Positions 18,415-27,373 of a DNA stretch of 64,000 nucleotides are shown piece by piece; within the stretch, counting starts at the first letter, position 1; the number at the start of each line of letters is the position of its first letter. The notes below the pieces were generated by a model that saw only the letters and a program-made list of their open reading frames with translations, ran no database searches and was not told where the DNA came from. Origin of the DNA: Paenibacillus sp. MBLB1832 (lineage in GTDB: Bacteria; Bacillota; Bacilli; Paenibacillales; NBRC-103111); contig NZ_CP130319.1 of NCBI RefSeq assembly GCF_032271945.1, positions 4,173,001-4,237,000 on the forward strand, given 5' to 3'. The translations under genes and the position numbers were made by a program.

Positions 18415-19971
18415 TTATGGCGTCGGATTGGCACTTCGGTATTCCTTCGGTGACATTTGGAACTGTTGTTTGAACACATTGGTGAAATAATTGGGCTCGT
18501 CAAACCCGATTGCGCAAGCAATTTCAAATATTTTCATATCCGTATTCCGCAGCAGCAGCGCTGCCTTATCCATTCGGACCCGCGTTACGAAACGAGTAAA
18601 GCTTTCTCCTGTCGCTTTCTTGAATACAACACTGAAATAGCTCGGATTTAAATGGATATGGCTCGCAACATCCGTTAAACGGCATTCTTCGTTGTAATGC
18701 TCCTCGATGTATTTGACCGCTCGCTCAATGACATTATCACTTTTGGAAGCCTGCCATTGATTGAACTGGAGCACGAAGTTCTTCACTTGCTTCTCTGCCC
18801 AGTCCAGTACCTCTTCCGAGGTCCAATGGAGCTGCGGCATTTCATTAGGAATCCTAGCAAGCGCCCCAGAGTCCTCTGGATCAAATTGCTTCTGAATCGT
18901 GCTGTTCATTGCAATCGAAAGGGACAATGCGCTGATTCGCATTTCCTCCGTCGTTGCTGCTTTCAGCTCAGCGAGCACACGTTGAAGTAGGTCATGTAGA
19001 CTGTCTTCTTGTCCGACGAGGATCGCAGACATGAGCTGAACTTCCATCTCTCTGACCCTCGCTTGATTGAGCGATAACACCATGCCAGAGCCCGTCTCCT
19101 GACCGCTCACGACAGGAAGATCGATGGGCCCAGATACCGCCTCTTTCGTCAAGAGATACAGCTCTGACAGTTCATTCGCAGATGGCGCAGGCCCCATGGC
19201 CATCATGACCGTCCGTATTTTCAAATAGGCCAACGAAGCTGCAGGAATAGCCTCTTGCAGAGAATCATCAATCAACGGACGATCCGTCACTAAGAGAAAC
19301 GTGCCATGCTCAACCAACAGAAGCTGCGCTTCCAGTCCTGCTCCCTTTACCAGCTCTTCGACAATATTGGAGAAGGCAAATTGCAGCAGGCTCATATCCC
19401 TTTTCCCATTGGACCTATGCGCCATATCTTCATTGTTCATGTGCAACAGCCACAGATGTTTACCAGCCAGCGCCTCATTCAAGCCTTGCAAAATGCTCAT
19501 CTCATATGGCAAGTCTAACAACACCGCACGCAGCCCCTGATCTAGTTGCAGTTGCAGCTGCATGTGCTGCTTCTGCTGAAGTGCGTATTTCTCATAGAAC
19601 CGCTCAGAGGCTTTATTCATAATCTGGCGCACATCTTCTTCTGTACACGGTTTGATCAGAATATCCAGCGCACCCAGCCGTACAGCGGCTTGTGCGTATT
19701 CGAAATTTTTGTATCCAGTCAAAATGATTACCAGCATATCTGGATAACTTTTACGGAGCTCCGCTACGAATTCGAGCCCGTCCATCACCGGCATTCGGAT
19801 ATCCGTCAGGACGAGATCAGGCTGCAGCTCCGCCAGCATCGCTAACGCATCCTGCCCATTGCCCGCTTCACCAACGACCTGCCAGCCTAGCTCCCTGCCT
19901 TGCAGCATCTTGATGAGTCCTTTTCGAAAATTCAACTGATCTTCCACAATGAATACTCGCCCGCTTCTCAT
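18415..19971 (-). CDS. YesN-like response regulator, receiver plus AraC-type DNA-binding domain, 518 aa
   Basis: The receiver domain fills residues 1-120, with acidic pocket FIVEDQ, phospho-acceptor Asp57 in LTDIRMP and conserved Lys in ILIKPC. A central domain of unassigned role is followed by a C-terminal AraC double helix-turn-helix (about 415-515, with FDEPNYFTNVFK and MSPKEYR). The ATG begins right after the TAG stop of the sensor kinase gene with no gap, so the pair is translationally coupled. Such pairs usually control adjacent sugar ABC transporters. Candidates here are the iol operon just downstream or the transporter at 5-9 kb. Confidence 0.92.
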   Translation of the reverse strand: MRSGRVFIVEDQLNFRKGLIKMLQGRELGWQVVGEAGNGQDALAMLAELQPDLVLTDIRMPVMDGLEFVAELRKSYPDMLVIILTGYKNFEYAQAAVRLGALDILIKPCTEEDVRQIMNKASERFYEKYALQQKQHMQLQLQLDQGLRAVLLDLPYEMSILQGLNEALAGKHLWLLHMNNEDMAHRSNGKRDMSLLQFAFSNIVEELVKGAGLEAQLLLVEHGTFLLVTDRPLIDDSLQEAIPAASLAYLKIRTVMMAMGPAPSANELSELYLLTKEAVSGPIDLPVVSGQETGSGMVLSLNQARVREMEVQLMSAILVGQEDSLHDLLQRVLAELKAATTEEMRISALSLSIAMNSTIQKQFDPEDSGALARIPNEMPQLHWTSEEVLDWAEKQVKNFVLQFNQWQASKSDNVIERAVKYIEEHYNEECRLTDVASHIHLNPSYFSVVFKKATGESFTRFVTRVRMDKAALLLRNTDMKIFEIACAIGFDEPNYFTNVFKQQFQMSPKEYRSANPTP

Positions 19972-21762
19972 CTATTGCACCTCCTGCTCCACTTGTGTTT
20001 GTAGCGGTAAAACAAGCCGCATCGTCGTTCCACTTCCCAAACTGCTCGTGATGTCCAAGCGATATGGCTTTCCATAGACCAGTTCGATTCTCCGCACAAC
20101 ACTGCGCACACCGAGGCTCTCTCGCCCATCTGAACGATATGGCAGAGCGGAGCCCTGAACACCGAAAATTTGTGAAATGGCTTTCTCATCCATGCCGCAG
20201 CCATTATCCGTGATTTCGATCTCTAGGAAGCCGTCGCGGCTGCTTGCTTTCATGATCAGCACTTTATGTGTCACCATATTACGAAAGGCATGCATAAACA
20301 CATTTTCCACCAGGGGCTGGAGCAATGACCGCATCACCTGAACATTCATCACCTCTTCATCGACTTGAACGATCGTCTCCAAATCGGTTTCAAACAGCTC
20401 TTTTTGTATTTTCAAATAATTCCGGATCTGCTGGAACTCTTCCTTCACCGTCGTTAACGTTCGCACTGGCATCAATGAGTATTTCAGCATTTCCGAGATC
20501 GCGGCGATCAAAGCTGCCGTTTCGGTCTCATCTTGCAAATACAATTTCCAATAAATTTCATTGAACATATTGTGTAGAAAATGGGGATTCAATTGCGCTT
20601 GCAGCGCCTTCAGCTCCGCTTCTTTCTCACTAAGCTGCGTGAGGTACACTTCCTTAATCAGACGTCCAACCTGCTCGGCCATGGCATTAAAGCTCTCCCC
20701 CATGTAAGCCAATTCATCATGCGTTCGAATTTCGATTCGCGCATCGAAATCGCCCGATCTCAACTTGCGTAATCCCTGCAGCAAATCCTTAATCGGCCTT
20801 AATAGATTTCCAGTAAATAAGACGATCAACACACTCGAAAGCAGAATGCTTATTAAACCCGAGTAGACAATTTTCTTAAACAAATCCTGGCTCCGCAATT
20901 GAATCTGCGATAGCGAGGTGCCGCTGACCAGCTTGAAGGAGGTCACATCCGACTGACCCTGAACAAACAGATGATGTTCCATTAATTGGGTTCGATTTAA
21001 CCCTCTAAGGATATTTAATTGATCTAGACCTAATGGCGAGTTCGTAAATAAAAGTTCGTTATCCTTATTAAATAAATAGACTTGCCCTTCTCCTTCTTGG
21101 GTCAGCTCCTTCAGCGAGCCTGAGAAAAAGGATTCGTCGAAAGCCATGACAAGTACACCGTATGTCGCCAAATTGCTATTTTTCATCCAGCGTGCCACAA
21201 CAATCGTATTTCGATAGCCACTGGGCTCAATGGAGGATGGTAGAGACATGCTCATCCAGACGAGATCCCCTGATGTATTGAACAGCTTCGCATGAATCAC
21301 ACTGAATATTTGTTCATTGGGTGTTTTTATGGACGACGTTGTATAACTGAAATACGAGGGCTCTCCCTTTAAGTCATAGAGATACATCCCTGTAATATAG
21401 GGAGCATCTGACTTGAGTTGGAACATTTGATCATCGATTTGCATTTTATTAGCGTATTGTTCGTATGGGTCTAATTCTTTACCCGAATTCATTCGTGAGA
21501 TAACCTTCTCGAGGGCAGGATTAAACACAATCGTTTGCGAAATACGAACAACCTCTTGGACTTTAAGATCCAATTTCGCCAACGCCTCTTTATTCGTGCT
21601 TGAAAACTGCTTGCTGATTTCTTCCTCAAACATCGTTAAGTTATAACGGTACGTTAAATAGCCCGTCACACAGAAGGCGAAGAGAATAATGACAGATAAA
21701 CTGAGAATCAACTTTACCCTGAAGCTGCGATTAATACCGATGAGATTCCGAATCCAGGACAT
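19972..21762 (-). CDS. YesM-like sensor histidine kinase, 596 aa
   Basis: Membrane helix 1 lies at about 17-39, an extracellular sensor region at 40-295, and helix 2 at about 297-319. A HAMP linker (320-372) follows, then a His_kinase domain with phospho-acceptor His394 in LNPHFLHN and an ATPase domain with ITDNGCGMDE. This is the layout of the YesM/LytS-type kinases that partner YesN-type regulators. The extracellular part probably senses a sugar or a solute-binding protein; the signal is unknown. ATG 21762 follows AAGGGGTAAATG. Confidence 0.93.
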   Translation of the reverse strand: MSWIRNLIGINRSFRVKLILSLSVIILFAFCVTGYLTYRYNLTMFEEEISKQFSSTNKEALAKLDLKVQEVVRISQTIVFNPALEKVISRMNSGKELDPYEQYANKMQIDDQMFQLKSDAPYITGMYLYDLKGEPSYFSYTTSSIKTPNEQIFSVIHAKLFNTSGDLVWMSMSLPSSIEPSGYRNTIVVARWMKNSNLATYGVLVMAFDESFFSGSLKELTQEGEGQVYLFNKDNELLFTNSPLGLDQLNILRGLNRTQLMEHHLFVQGQSDVTSFKLVSGTSLSQIQLRSQDLFKKIVYSGLISILLSSVLIVLFTGNLLRPIKDLLQGLRKLRSGDFDARIEIRTHDELAYMGESFNAMAEQVGRLIKEVYLTQLSEKEAELKALQAQLNPHFLHNMFNEIYWKLYLQDETETAALIAAISEMLKYSLMPVRTLTTVKEEFQQIRNYLKIQKELFETDLETIVQVDEEVMNVQVMRSLLQPLVENVFMHAFRNMVTHKVLIMKASSRDGFLEIEITDNGCGMDEKAISQIFGVQGSALPYRSDGRESLGVRSVVRRIELVYGKPYRLDITSSLGSGTTMRLVLPLQTQVEQEVQ

Positions 21763-21862
21763 CGTCTCATTTACCCCTTTGTATGCATGGTTGATAGTTC
21801 TGTGACGATATTATAACAACATTATTCGTATTCCCGCTATTCATTTAAACATGGGTAAAATA

Positions 21863-21897
21863 GAAAAAGACCCCGCACGTCAGCGAGGCTGGGGAAA
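21863..21897 (-). terminator. Terminator of the AraC-family gene
   Basis: On the minus strand CCCCAGC pairs with GCGGGG (one bulged A) and is followed by TCTTTTTC. It separates the AraC gene from the two-component pair. Confidence 0.75.
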
Positions 21898-21980
21898 AGC
21901 GGTATGGCGAGCGAACATCGACTCAAGGCTTATTTTTCAAAAACTCATTCAGCTGCTTCTGTATTCTGCAATGACTTTAC

Positions 21981-22829
21981 CTAAGCAACGAACACTAAAC
22001 GTCGATAATCCTCGGGCGACATCATAACGTACTCCTTAAAATTCCGATAAAAGGTTGCCATACTCTGGAAACCGCACTCATACGAAATTTCGGTGACACT
22101 GCTGGCCGTTAATGCTAATAACCGCTTTGCATGTTGAATTCGAAGTGTAATGAGATGACTTTTAAATTTACGCCCCGTAGCTTCTAAAATCAATCTGGAT
22201 AGATGAGACTGGCTTATATGAAATAGCTGAGCCAGCTGAGTCAGGTCAAGATCTCTCTGATAGTGCTGCTCAATGTAGTGTAAGACGGGACGAATATGCT
22301 CATAATTCCGCATACCATCCAACCAGGATGACCGGCTGACTTCTTCTTTGGACATACGAAACAGGTCAACACAAATGGACAATAGCAAACTTTTGAGCGC
22401 GGTTTTGTAGCCTGGTGCCTGTTCTTTTTTCTCTACGTACATCTGTTCAATCTTATACCGCAACTGCTCGATTAGTTGTGCATCGCCTTGCAATCGATTA
22501 CGAAGATGAAACGGATAATAGCGAAAAGGGACCATGAGTTCAGGCTCTTCTTTCGCAAGCAACTCCGAATCAAAGTATAGAAACACAAACTCGCACGGAT
22601 CATCGGGATCCGACTGAGCAATATGACTTTCCAAGACATTCACGATGAATATATCTCCAGGAGCAACCGTGTAAACGTTTTGACCAAAATAAAAGCTGCC
22701 TCGGCCGGAAAGACATAAGCCCATCTCAAAGCTATGGTGATGATGCTGAGGTTCAAGACAAGCGCTTGGCGTCCACTTAAAGATATCAATGGGAAGCTCT
22801 TTATTATCATATGTGATAGGCAAAATCAT
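21981..22829 (-). CDS. AraC-family regulator with N-terminal cupin domain, 282 aa
   Basis: The N-terminal half is a sugar-sensing cupin (EPQHHHHSFEMGLCLSGRGS and PGDIFIVN), and the C-terminal hundred residues hold the AraC double helix-turn-helix (LTQLAQLFHISQSHLSRLI and ending MSPEDYRRL). ATG 22829 is preferred over an upstream in-frame start at 22871 because AAAGGAAGG lies 9 nt before it. A TATAAT-like -10 (about 22876-22871 on the minus strand) sits upstream. It probably controls the neighbouring ADP-ribosylglycohydrolase/ribokinase genes, but no direct evidence links them. Confidence 0.88.
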   Translation of the reverse strand: MILPITYDNKELPIDIFKWTPSACLEPQHHHHSFEMGLCLSGRGSFYFGQNVYTVAPGDIFIVNVLESHIAQSDPDDPCEFVFLYFDSELLAKEEPELMVPFRYYPFHLRNRLQGDAQLIEQLRYKIEQMYVEKKEQAPGYKTALKSLLLSICVDLFRMSKEEVSRSSWLDGMRNYEHIRPVLHYIEQHYQRDLDLTQLAQLFHISQSHLSRLILEATGRKFKSHLITLRIQHAKRLLALTASSVTEISYECGFQSMATFYRNFKEYVMMSPEDYRRLVFVA

Positions 22830-22883
22830 CGAGATGGTCCTTCCTTTGTCATAGAGTCGATTACCTATCATTATACCAAGGAA

Positions 22884-22921
22884 GCGCTCGGTAAAGGAAT
22901 AAAATATCCTGAACCGAGCGC
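22884..22921. repeat. Perfect 9-bp inverted repeat GCGCTCGGT / ACCGAGCGC
   Basis: Arms at 22884-22892 and 22913-22921 with a 20-bp A/T-rich centre. It lies 28 bp downstream of the ADP-ribosylglycohydrolase stop and just upstream of the AraC promoter. With no T run it is either a weak terminator, an mRNA 3-prime hairpin or an operator. Confidence 0.6.
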
Positions 22922-22948
22922 CGAGGGCAGCGCATTCTCAATATGAAC

Positions 22949-24334
22949 TTACTTCTTCTGTTTCAGTTTCAAAAAGACGTCATGGCTTCTCTGTGCACAT
23001 TCTGAAATCGCGATGGGGTGAAATCCGATAACCGCCGAATACAACGTATCATGGAGCGGTTCCACCCAATGGCTCGGCAAAGACTTTGCTCCAAGCGAAG
23101 CCCCCATGATAGAACCTACAGTAGCTCCATTACAATCCGTATCCCACCCGCCTAGTACGGAAGTGCTGATCGCTTTCGTAAAATCACCTTTAGCATATAC
23201 CAGAGACGCTGCGACTAAAGCAGCATTATTATTGGTATGAACTGGATCGTAGTGTTTAAAAGCATCCCAAATCTTCTCAACTAATGTGAGTTGATCTTCG
23301 GTCTGTCTAGCAATTTCTACCGCTTTGTGGATGTCTCGTGCCAGGCGGCAGTTAGCTGGAATTTCACTAAGTCCAATTTCCACGATTTTGATTGGATCGG
23401 ACTCCACAAATGCAGCTGCGATCATGGCAGCGACGAACATCTCGCCATAAATGCCGTTGCGAACATGCGAGAAAGAAGCATCTCGCCAAGCGAAATCGGC
23501 TGCCAATTCTGGCTGGCCCGCCGCTCCATAAGCGAAGCCGTCTGCGCGAATTTGCGCGCCGATAAATTCACGATACGGGTTCAAGTGTGTGCGTACCCAA
23601 TCTTTCTTTTGCTCCCAATCCGCAGGCCGCACTTGTTCTCCATAATGATAGGTAACTTGCGCGAAATTTAAATAGGATTGCGTTTCCGCCGTACATACTT
23701 GTTGATAGCTGAGCACCTCATGCCATAGCTTGCCGATATCCCAGGAATCCCAGTCCAGTCCTTTTCGTTCAAGCATCATGAGCCCGAGTACCGTGTATCG
23801 AATATCATCATCGGTTTGCATATAGGCAATACGTTCTCGTGTGCTTTCCATCCCCCAAAATGCCAAGTCAATTCCATATTGTTCCTTCGCGGTAGAATGG
23901 CCAGGTGTGTAGTCGTTGATGGGCCAAGCATTTGCACCTTCAAACCAGAGACGTACATTTTCCCAGCCCGCTCGGCCATGCGAACCCGCCATAAAGTTCG
24001 GCCATTCCAGCGGTTTGCCTAATGCGCAGCCGATCGCTCTGCCCAACCAAGCACCGTAGAACTTGTCCGACCATTGCTCAGGACTCAACTCCTTGTCCAT
24101 CGTACGCGGACCTGACGGGCGAAGCCGGCGAATGTCCGCTAATTCATTCGGCTCATCTAGATTCGGCACCGTGGGTTTCAAGGCCTGCAGCTCTGCATAA
24201 ATCGCCATTAATGTTGCTTGATCATCCCCTGATGATTCAATCCGTTCTAGAAATCCATCTACGAGACACGCTTCATCTCTGCGCTGCTGTACTTCCGCAA
24301 TTAATAAATCCTTTAATCCAACCCATCCAGCCAT
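22949..24334 (-). CDS. ADP-ribosylglycohydrolase-family protein, 461 aa
   Basis: The catalytic region starts near residue 100: KFYGAWLGRAIGCALGKPLEW is the family's first signature, and GGWDTDCNGATVGSIMGA near the C-terminus carries the Asp residues that bind the two Mg ions. MQTDDDIRYT supplies the middle metal site. The family cleaves ADP-ribose from proteins or small molecules, but many bacterial members beside sugar kinases probably hydrolyse N-ribosides. ATG 24334 is chosen since GTGGAGGAATTGGAT directly precedes it; the open frame to 24451 has no ribosome site. Divergent from the ribokinase, which would use ribose released by such a hydrolase (inference). Confidence 0.9.
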   Translation of the reverse strand: MAGWVGLKDLLIAEVQQRRDEACLVDGFLERIESSGDDQATLMAIYAELQALKPTVPNLDEPNELADIRRLRPSGPRTMDKELSPEQWSDKFYGAWLGRAIGCALGKPLEWPNFMAGSHGRAGWENVRLWFEGANAWPINDYTPGHSTAKEQYGIDLAFWGMESTRERIAYMQTDDDIRYTVLGLMMLERKGLDWDSWDIGKLWHEVLSYQQVCTAETQSYLNFAQVTYHYGEQVRPADWEQKKDWVRTHLNPYREFIGAQIRADGFAYGAAGQPELAADFAWRDASFSHVRNGIYGEMFVAAMIAAAFVESDPIKIVEIGLSEIPANCRLARDIHKAVEIARQTEDQLTLVEKIWDAFKHYDPVHTNNNAALVAASLVYAKGDFTKAISTSVLGGWDTDCNGATVGSIMGASLGAKSLPSHWVEPLHDTLYSAVIGFHPIAISECAQRSHDVFLKLKQKK

Positions 24335-24391
24335 ATCCAATTCCTCCACCCTGTAATTCTGCTTTATTTCAAAGTTTACGGGAAATTGGGC

Positions 24392-24405
24392 TTTAGCGCT
24401 TACCA
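24392..24405. promoter_or_regulatory. cre-like / LacI-type operator in the divergent promoter
   Basis: The minus strand reads GGTAAGCGCTAAAG, a near-match to the CcpA cre pattern with central GCGC. It lies about 60 bp upstream of the glycohydrolase start. Confidence 0.45.
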
Positions 24406-24463
24406 GTTTATGCAGATCATTCTCATTTCTTGCGAATGAAGCGATGTGCATACCCAGATCGAG

Positions 24464-24477
24464 TGTAAACGCTTATA
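24464..24477 (+). promoter_or_regulatory. cre-like operator TGTAAACGCTTATA overlapping the ribokinase -10
   Basis: It matches 13 of 14 positions of the CcpA cre consensus TGWAARCGYTWWCA as I recall it. It overlaps a perfect TATAAT at 24474-24479, which would place it to block ribokinase transcription in glucose. The -35 (TACCCA at 17 bp) is poor. Confidence 0.6.
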
Positions 24478-24515
24478 ATGGCCCTAGTGATACGAAAAGA
24501 AAGGAAGAAATCGAC

Positions 24516-25454
24516 ATGAAAACCATTTATGTGGTGGGCAGCATCAACATGGATATTGTTAACGAAGTAGGTCAATTCCCCCTCCCTGGGCAGACGGTAG
24601 AAGGATTGCATACTCATTATCAACCTGGAGGAAAAGGTGCTAATCAGGCTGTAGCAGCAGCTAAGGCTGGTACTCAGGTTCAAATGACCGGCGCGGTCGG
24701 CCATGATGCTTTTAAGGTGCCTCTCCTAGCGTCTCTGGCGAACAATGGCGTAGGAACTTCGCATGTGTTAGAAAAAGCCTGTGAATCTGGTTTAGCCTTC
24801 ATTACTGTAAATGGTGAGGGGGAGAATTGCATTATCCTGTCTCCAGGAGCCAATAAGCAATTGACCGTAGACGATCTCCCTGCCGAGCTCTGGCAAGAAG
24901 CAGGCTTGATTTTGCTTCAGAACGAAATCCCTTGGGAACTGACCAGAACGGTGATCCAAACTGCGCATCGGTACGGAATCCCTGTTTGGCTGAATCCTGC
25001 GCCTGCGTTTGCCTTGCCAGTTGAATTATACGCCTTCATTCATACCTTAATTCTGAATGAGACAGAAGCTGAAGTGTTGACGGGTCAATCCATTTCTAGT
25101 GAAGGGGAAGCCATGAAGGCCGCTGCTCAACTGCTGCACGATGGAATTCGCCGTGTCGTCTTGACCCTTGGAAGCAAAGGCCTGCTATTTAGTGATGAAA
25201 CCGGAGGGATTCAGTACCTCCCTGCGTATGTCGTTCAGCCTGTGGATACGACCGCTGCAGGCGATACCTTTATCGGCGCTTTCGCATCCGCTTGGATAAG
25301 AGGACTCGCCCCACTTGAGAGCTTAACATTCGCATCTGCTGCCGCAGCGTTAGCCGTGACACGATCCGGTGCTCAAAGCAGCGTGCCCAGCGAAGCAGAA
25401 ATCGCTGCTTTTATGCTCACACAAGCGGCCCCGATCCCACGTCAACTCACGTAA
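24516..25454 (+). CDS. rbsK: Ribokinase
   Basis: PfkB-family sugar kinase, 312 residues from ATG 24516 (AAAGGAAG ribosome site 8-9 nt before it; an upstream frame-open start at 24444 has none). Diagnostic ribokinase motifs: VVGSINMDIV at the N-terminus, the substrate lid QPGGKGANQAVAAAK near residue 40, LNPAPA, and DTTAAGDTFIGAF with the catalytic Asp near the C-terminus. It phosphorylates D-ribose to ribose 5-phosphate, probably with K+ activation. It is divergent from an ADP-ribosylglycohydrolase and has no rbsDACB transporter next to it, so the ribose is likely made inside the cell. Confidence 0.92.
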   Translation: MKTIYVVGSINMDIVNEVGQFPLPGQTVEGLHTHYQPGGKGANQAVAAAKAGTQVQMTGAVGHDAFKVPLLASLANNGVGTSHVLEKACESGLAFITVNGEGENCIILSPGANKQLTVDDLPAELWQEAGLILLQNEIPWELTRTVIQTAHRYGIPVWLNPAPAFALPVELYAFIHTLILNETEAEVLTGQSISSEGEAMKAAAQLLHDGIRRVVLTLGSKGLLFSDETGGIQYLPAYVVQPVDTTAAGDTFIGAFASAWIRGLAPLESLTFASAAAALAVTRSGAQSSVPSEAEIAAFMLTQAAPIPRQLT

Positions 25455-25467
25455 ATCCCTCAATGAG

Positions 25468-25518
25468 AAAAAATGCTCGAGAAAGGCGTATATCCCCTTC
25501 CTCGAGCTGTTATTATTT
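25468..25518. terminator. Bidirectional terminator
   Basis: GCTCGAG (25475-25481) pairs with CTCGAGC (25501-25507), extended by AAGG/CCTT inside. A T-rich tract follows on each strand. It sits between the converging ribokinase and small XRE gene. Confidence 0.85.
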
Positions 25519-25529
25519 CTGTTTGCCCC

Positions 25530-25748
25530 TCAAGCCATATTAATATAAAACAGCTCATCTACTTCTCTCTCCAGCGCTTCACTCAATCGCTTCGCCGTCG
25601 AAGGACCTACGGATTTAATCGCCCGTTCCATTAAACTGATGTACGCATGGCTTAGCCCTGTGTGTCTCGCAAGTTCTCGCTGTGAGTACCCTTTCGTCAC
25701 TCTCGCTCGAATAAAGGCATCCGTCTTGACTACGATTCGAATGTGCAT
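25530..25748 (-). CDS. Small XRE-family helix-turn-helix regulator, 72 aa
   Basis: A single HTH domain covers almost the whole protein: ARVTKGYSQRELARHTGLSH is the scan and recognition region, and AKRLSEALEREVDELF is the usual final helix. It has no sensor domain. The ATG at 25748 follows CGGAGG with a longish spacing of 13 nt. It is divergent from another XRE gene across an intergenic region with two TTACTnTAGTAA dyads, which may be operators of either protein. Confidence 0.85.
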   Translation of the reverse strand: MHIRIVVKTDAFIRARVTKGYSQRELARHTGLSHAYISLMERAIKSVGPSTAKRLSEALEREVDELFYINMA

Positions 25749-25831
25749 GATTGATTCCAGACCTCCGTTCTCCCATCGTTCCCATATTCTGTATTATACC
25801 CATCACACTTCACTTATGCAATCACTAAAAT

Positions 25832-25843
25832 TTACTTTAGTAA
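25832..25843. promoter_or_regulatory. Dyad TTACTTTAGTAA, candidate XRE operator
   Basis: TTACT and AGTAA arms around TT. The same dyad recurs 66 bp to the right in the same divergent intergenic region. Confidence 0.55.
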
Positions 25844-25897
25844 TCAAGCATCACGCCGTGAAGTTCCGCTATGTTTGTAGATACAGATATCTTGTAA

Positions 25898-25909
25898 TTA
25901 CTATAGTAA
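25898..25909. promoter_or_regulatory. Dyad TTACTATAGTAA, candidate XRE operator
   Basis: Perfect palindrome, 56 bp upstream of the start of the 141-residue XRE regulator. A half-site TTTACTAA follows at 25928-25935, giving 2.5 sites in total. Confidence 0.6.
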
Positions 25910-25964
25910 ACTGATAGTATTAAAACGTTTACTAATGTTTACTTGGACGAGTGAGGATGAGACC

Positions 25965-26390
25965 ATGTATTTCTACGATAAATTAAAAGATTTACGTAAA
26001 TTAAAAGGTTATACCATTCGTGAGCTCGCGGATCGATCCGGCGTCTCGACGGCCTATATATCACAGTTGGAGAACGGCAACCGCGGCATCCCTTCCCCGG
26101 AAGTTCTAATGAAGTTGTCCGAAGGACTCAACACTTCTTATTCCGAACTGATGGACATCGCGGGTTACTTGGAAAACTCCCAGACCCAGCAACAATTCCA
26201 AAGCAATCCCGTCAATCTGCGGCGTTTTCTTCGTGAAAATGAATTAATGTTCGACGGCATCCTTCTGACGCCTGAAGATAAGGAGTGGGTAGAACGTATG
26301 CTTACGGTCCTCTTCTGGAAGGAACGTCAAGCGAACAAAGGGGCGGATCAAGAGGAAAGTGGGTCCCCTGATACGCCCCTGCCCTTATAG
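25965..26390 (+). CDS. XRE-family regulator, 141 aa
   Basis: The N-terminal HTH (about residues 5-60) reads LRKLKGYTIRELADRSGVST then YISQLENGNRGIPSPE, very close to SinR/cI-type domains. The C-terminal 75 residues hold no recognised sensor and end in an acidic tail. The ATG at 25965 has GTGAGGATGAG upstream; the frame stays open to 25935 without a ribosome site. Its 3-prime end overlaps the convergent UPF0173 gene by 6 bp. Twin dyads in its promoter suggest autoregulation. Confidence 0.88.
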   Translation: MYFYDKLKDLRKLKGYTIRELADRSGVSTAYISQLENGNRGIPSPEVLMKLSEGLNTSYSELMDIAGYLENSQTQQQFQSNPVNLRRFLRENELMFDGILLTPEDKEWVERMLTVLFWKERQANKGADQEESGSPDTPLPL

Positions 26391-27074
26391 TTTCAATTGT
26401 TGCCCAGGCGTCATCACGATGCCCTTGATGTCTTCTTCAGCTAAGCTTCGCACGAATGCGTCTGGATCTTGCTTGATGATGGGGAACGTGTTGTAGTGCA
26501 TCGGAACGACGGTGTCAGCTTTCAGATACTTCGCCGCCATCACCGCATCTTCTGGCCCCATCGTGAAGTTGTCGCCAATTGGCAAGAACGCGAGATTAAT
26601 GTCGTTGTGCTTGCCAATCTCCTTCATATCTCTGAATAATCCCGTATCTCCCGCGTGATAAATGGTTTTGCCTTCAGCCGTAATAAGGAAGCCGCTGGCC
26701 ATGCCTGTATAGATGTTTTCCGTGCTTCCATATGGACTGTACGAAGAATCATGCAGTGCAAGTGTCAATTTCACTTTCCCAAACGGGAACTGGAACGCCC
26801 CGCCGATCCCCATACCATGCGTTTTGGCCCCTTGAAACCCGAGATACCTACACAAATCATTCGGTCCGATGACTGTAGCCTGATTGCGTTCGGCAATCGA
26901 TATCGTATCTCCGACATGATCTCCATGCCCATGCGTGACCAAAATATAATCAGCCCTGATATCTTCCGCTTTAGCGGTCGCGAGCGGATTGCCTGTTAAG
27001 AACGGATCAATGATGATGGTATGCCCCTCGAACTCAATTTCAACACAGCTCTGTCCATGAAAAATGATGTTCAA
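26385..27074 (-). CDS. UPF0173 metal-dependent hydrolase (metallo-beta-lactamase fold), 229 aa
   Basis: Single-domain metallo-beta-lactamase fold with the metal-binding HGHGDH motif at residues 48-53, a later HAGDTGLF, and PMHYNTFPI with the final histidine. This is the UPF0173/YtkL family; the substrate is not known to me. The start is a TTG at 27074 behind AGGGAG with 8 nt spacing; there is no in-frame ATG nearby. Confidence 0.93.
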   Translation of the reverse strand: MNIIFHGQSCVEIEFEGHTIIIDPFLTGNPLATAKAEDIRADYILVTHGHGDHVGDTISIAERNQATVIGPNDLCRYLGFQGAKTHGMGIGGAFQFPFGKVKLTLALHDSSYSPYGSTENIYTGMASGFLITAEGKTIYHAGDTGLFRDMKEIGKHNDINLAFLPIGDNFTMGPEDAVMAAKYLKADTVVPMHYNTFPIIKQDPDAFVRSLAEEDIKGIVMTPGQQLKL

Positions 27075-27112
27075 ACCATTCAGCTCCCTTAATGTTTATT
27101 AGCTCATCTTAT

Positions 27113-27373
27113 CTAATTTGCCAGAATACTATTCATTTTCTTCTCTAGCTGCACAAGCCCTTCCTCTGGATCCAGCCCGCTCATAACGATACTTTGCAAA
27201 TCCTCGGAGAGCGTTGTGAACATCGTCGCGTATTTATCCGTTTGCGGCAGCTTGCGGTACGGCAGGTCTTGATAAGCCGAGCGTATGCGAGCTCCCCCAC
27301 TGGGCCTGACTCCCGAATAACGCAGGAAGGGGCATAATGTTGCGGTGAGTAAGCTTGTAAATTTCTTTTTCAT
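27113..27373 (-). pseudogene. Remnant of an extracellular solute-binding protein, internal deletion
   Basis: The 86-residue frame begins with a signal-peptide-like MKKKFTSLLTATLC but jumps into a low-complexity, Arg-rich stretch (GVRPSGGARIRS). It then ends in a segment typical of the C-terminus of sugar-binding proteins (DKYATMFTTLSEDLQSIV and GLVQLEKKMNSILAN). Such proteins are normally above 400 residues, so about 330 are missing. The ribosome site GAGAGAGGG is retained. It could be expressed as a small secreted peptide, but decay is the simpler reading. Confidence 0.65.
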
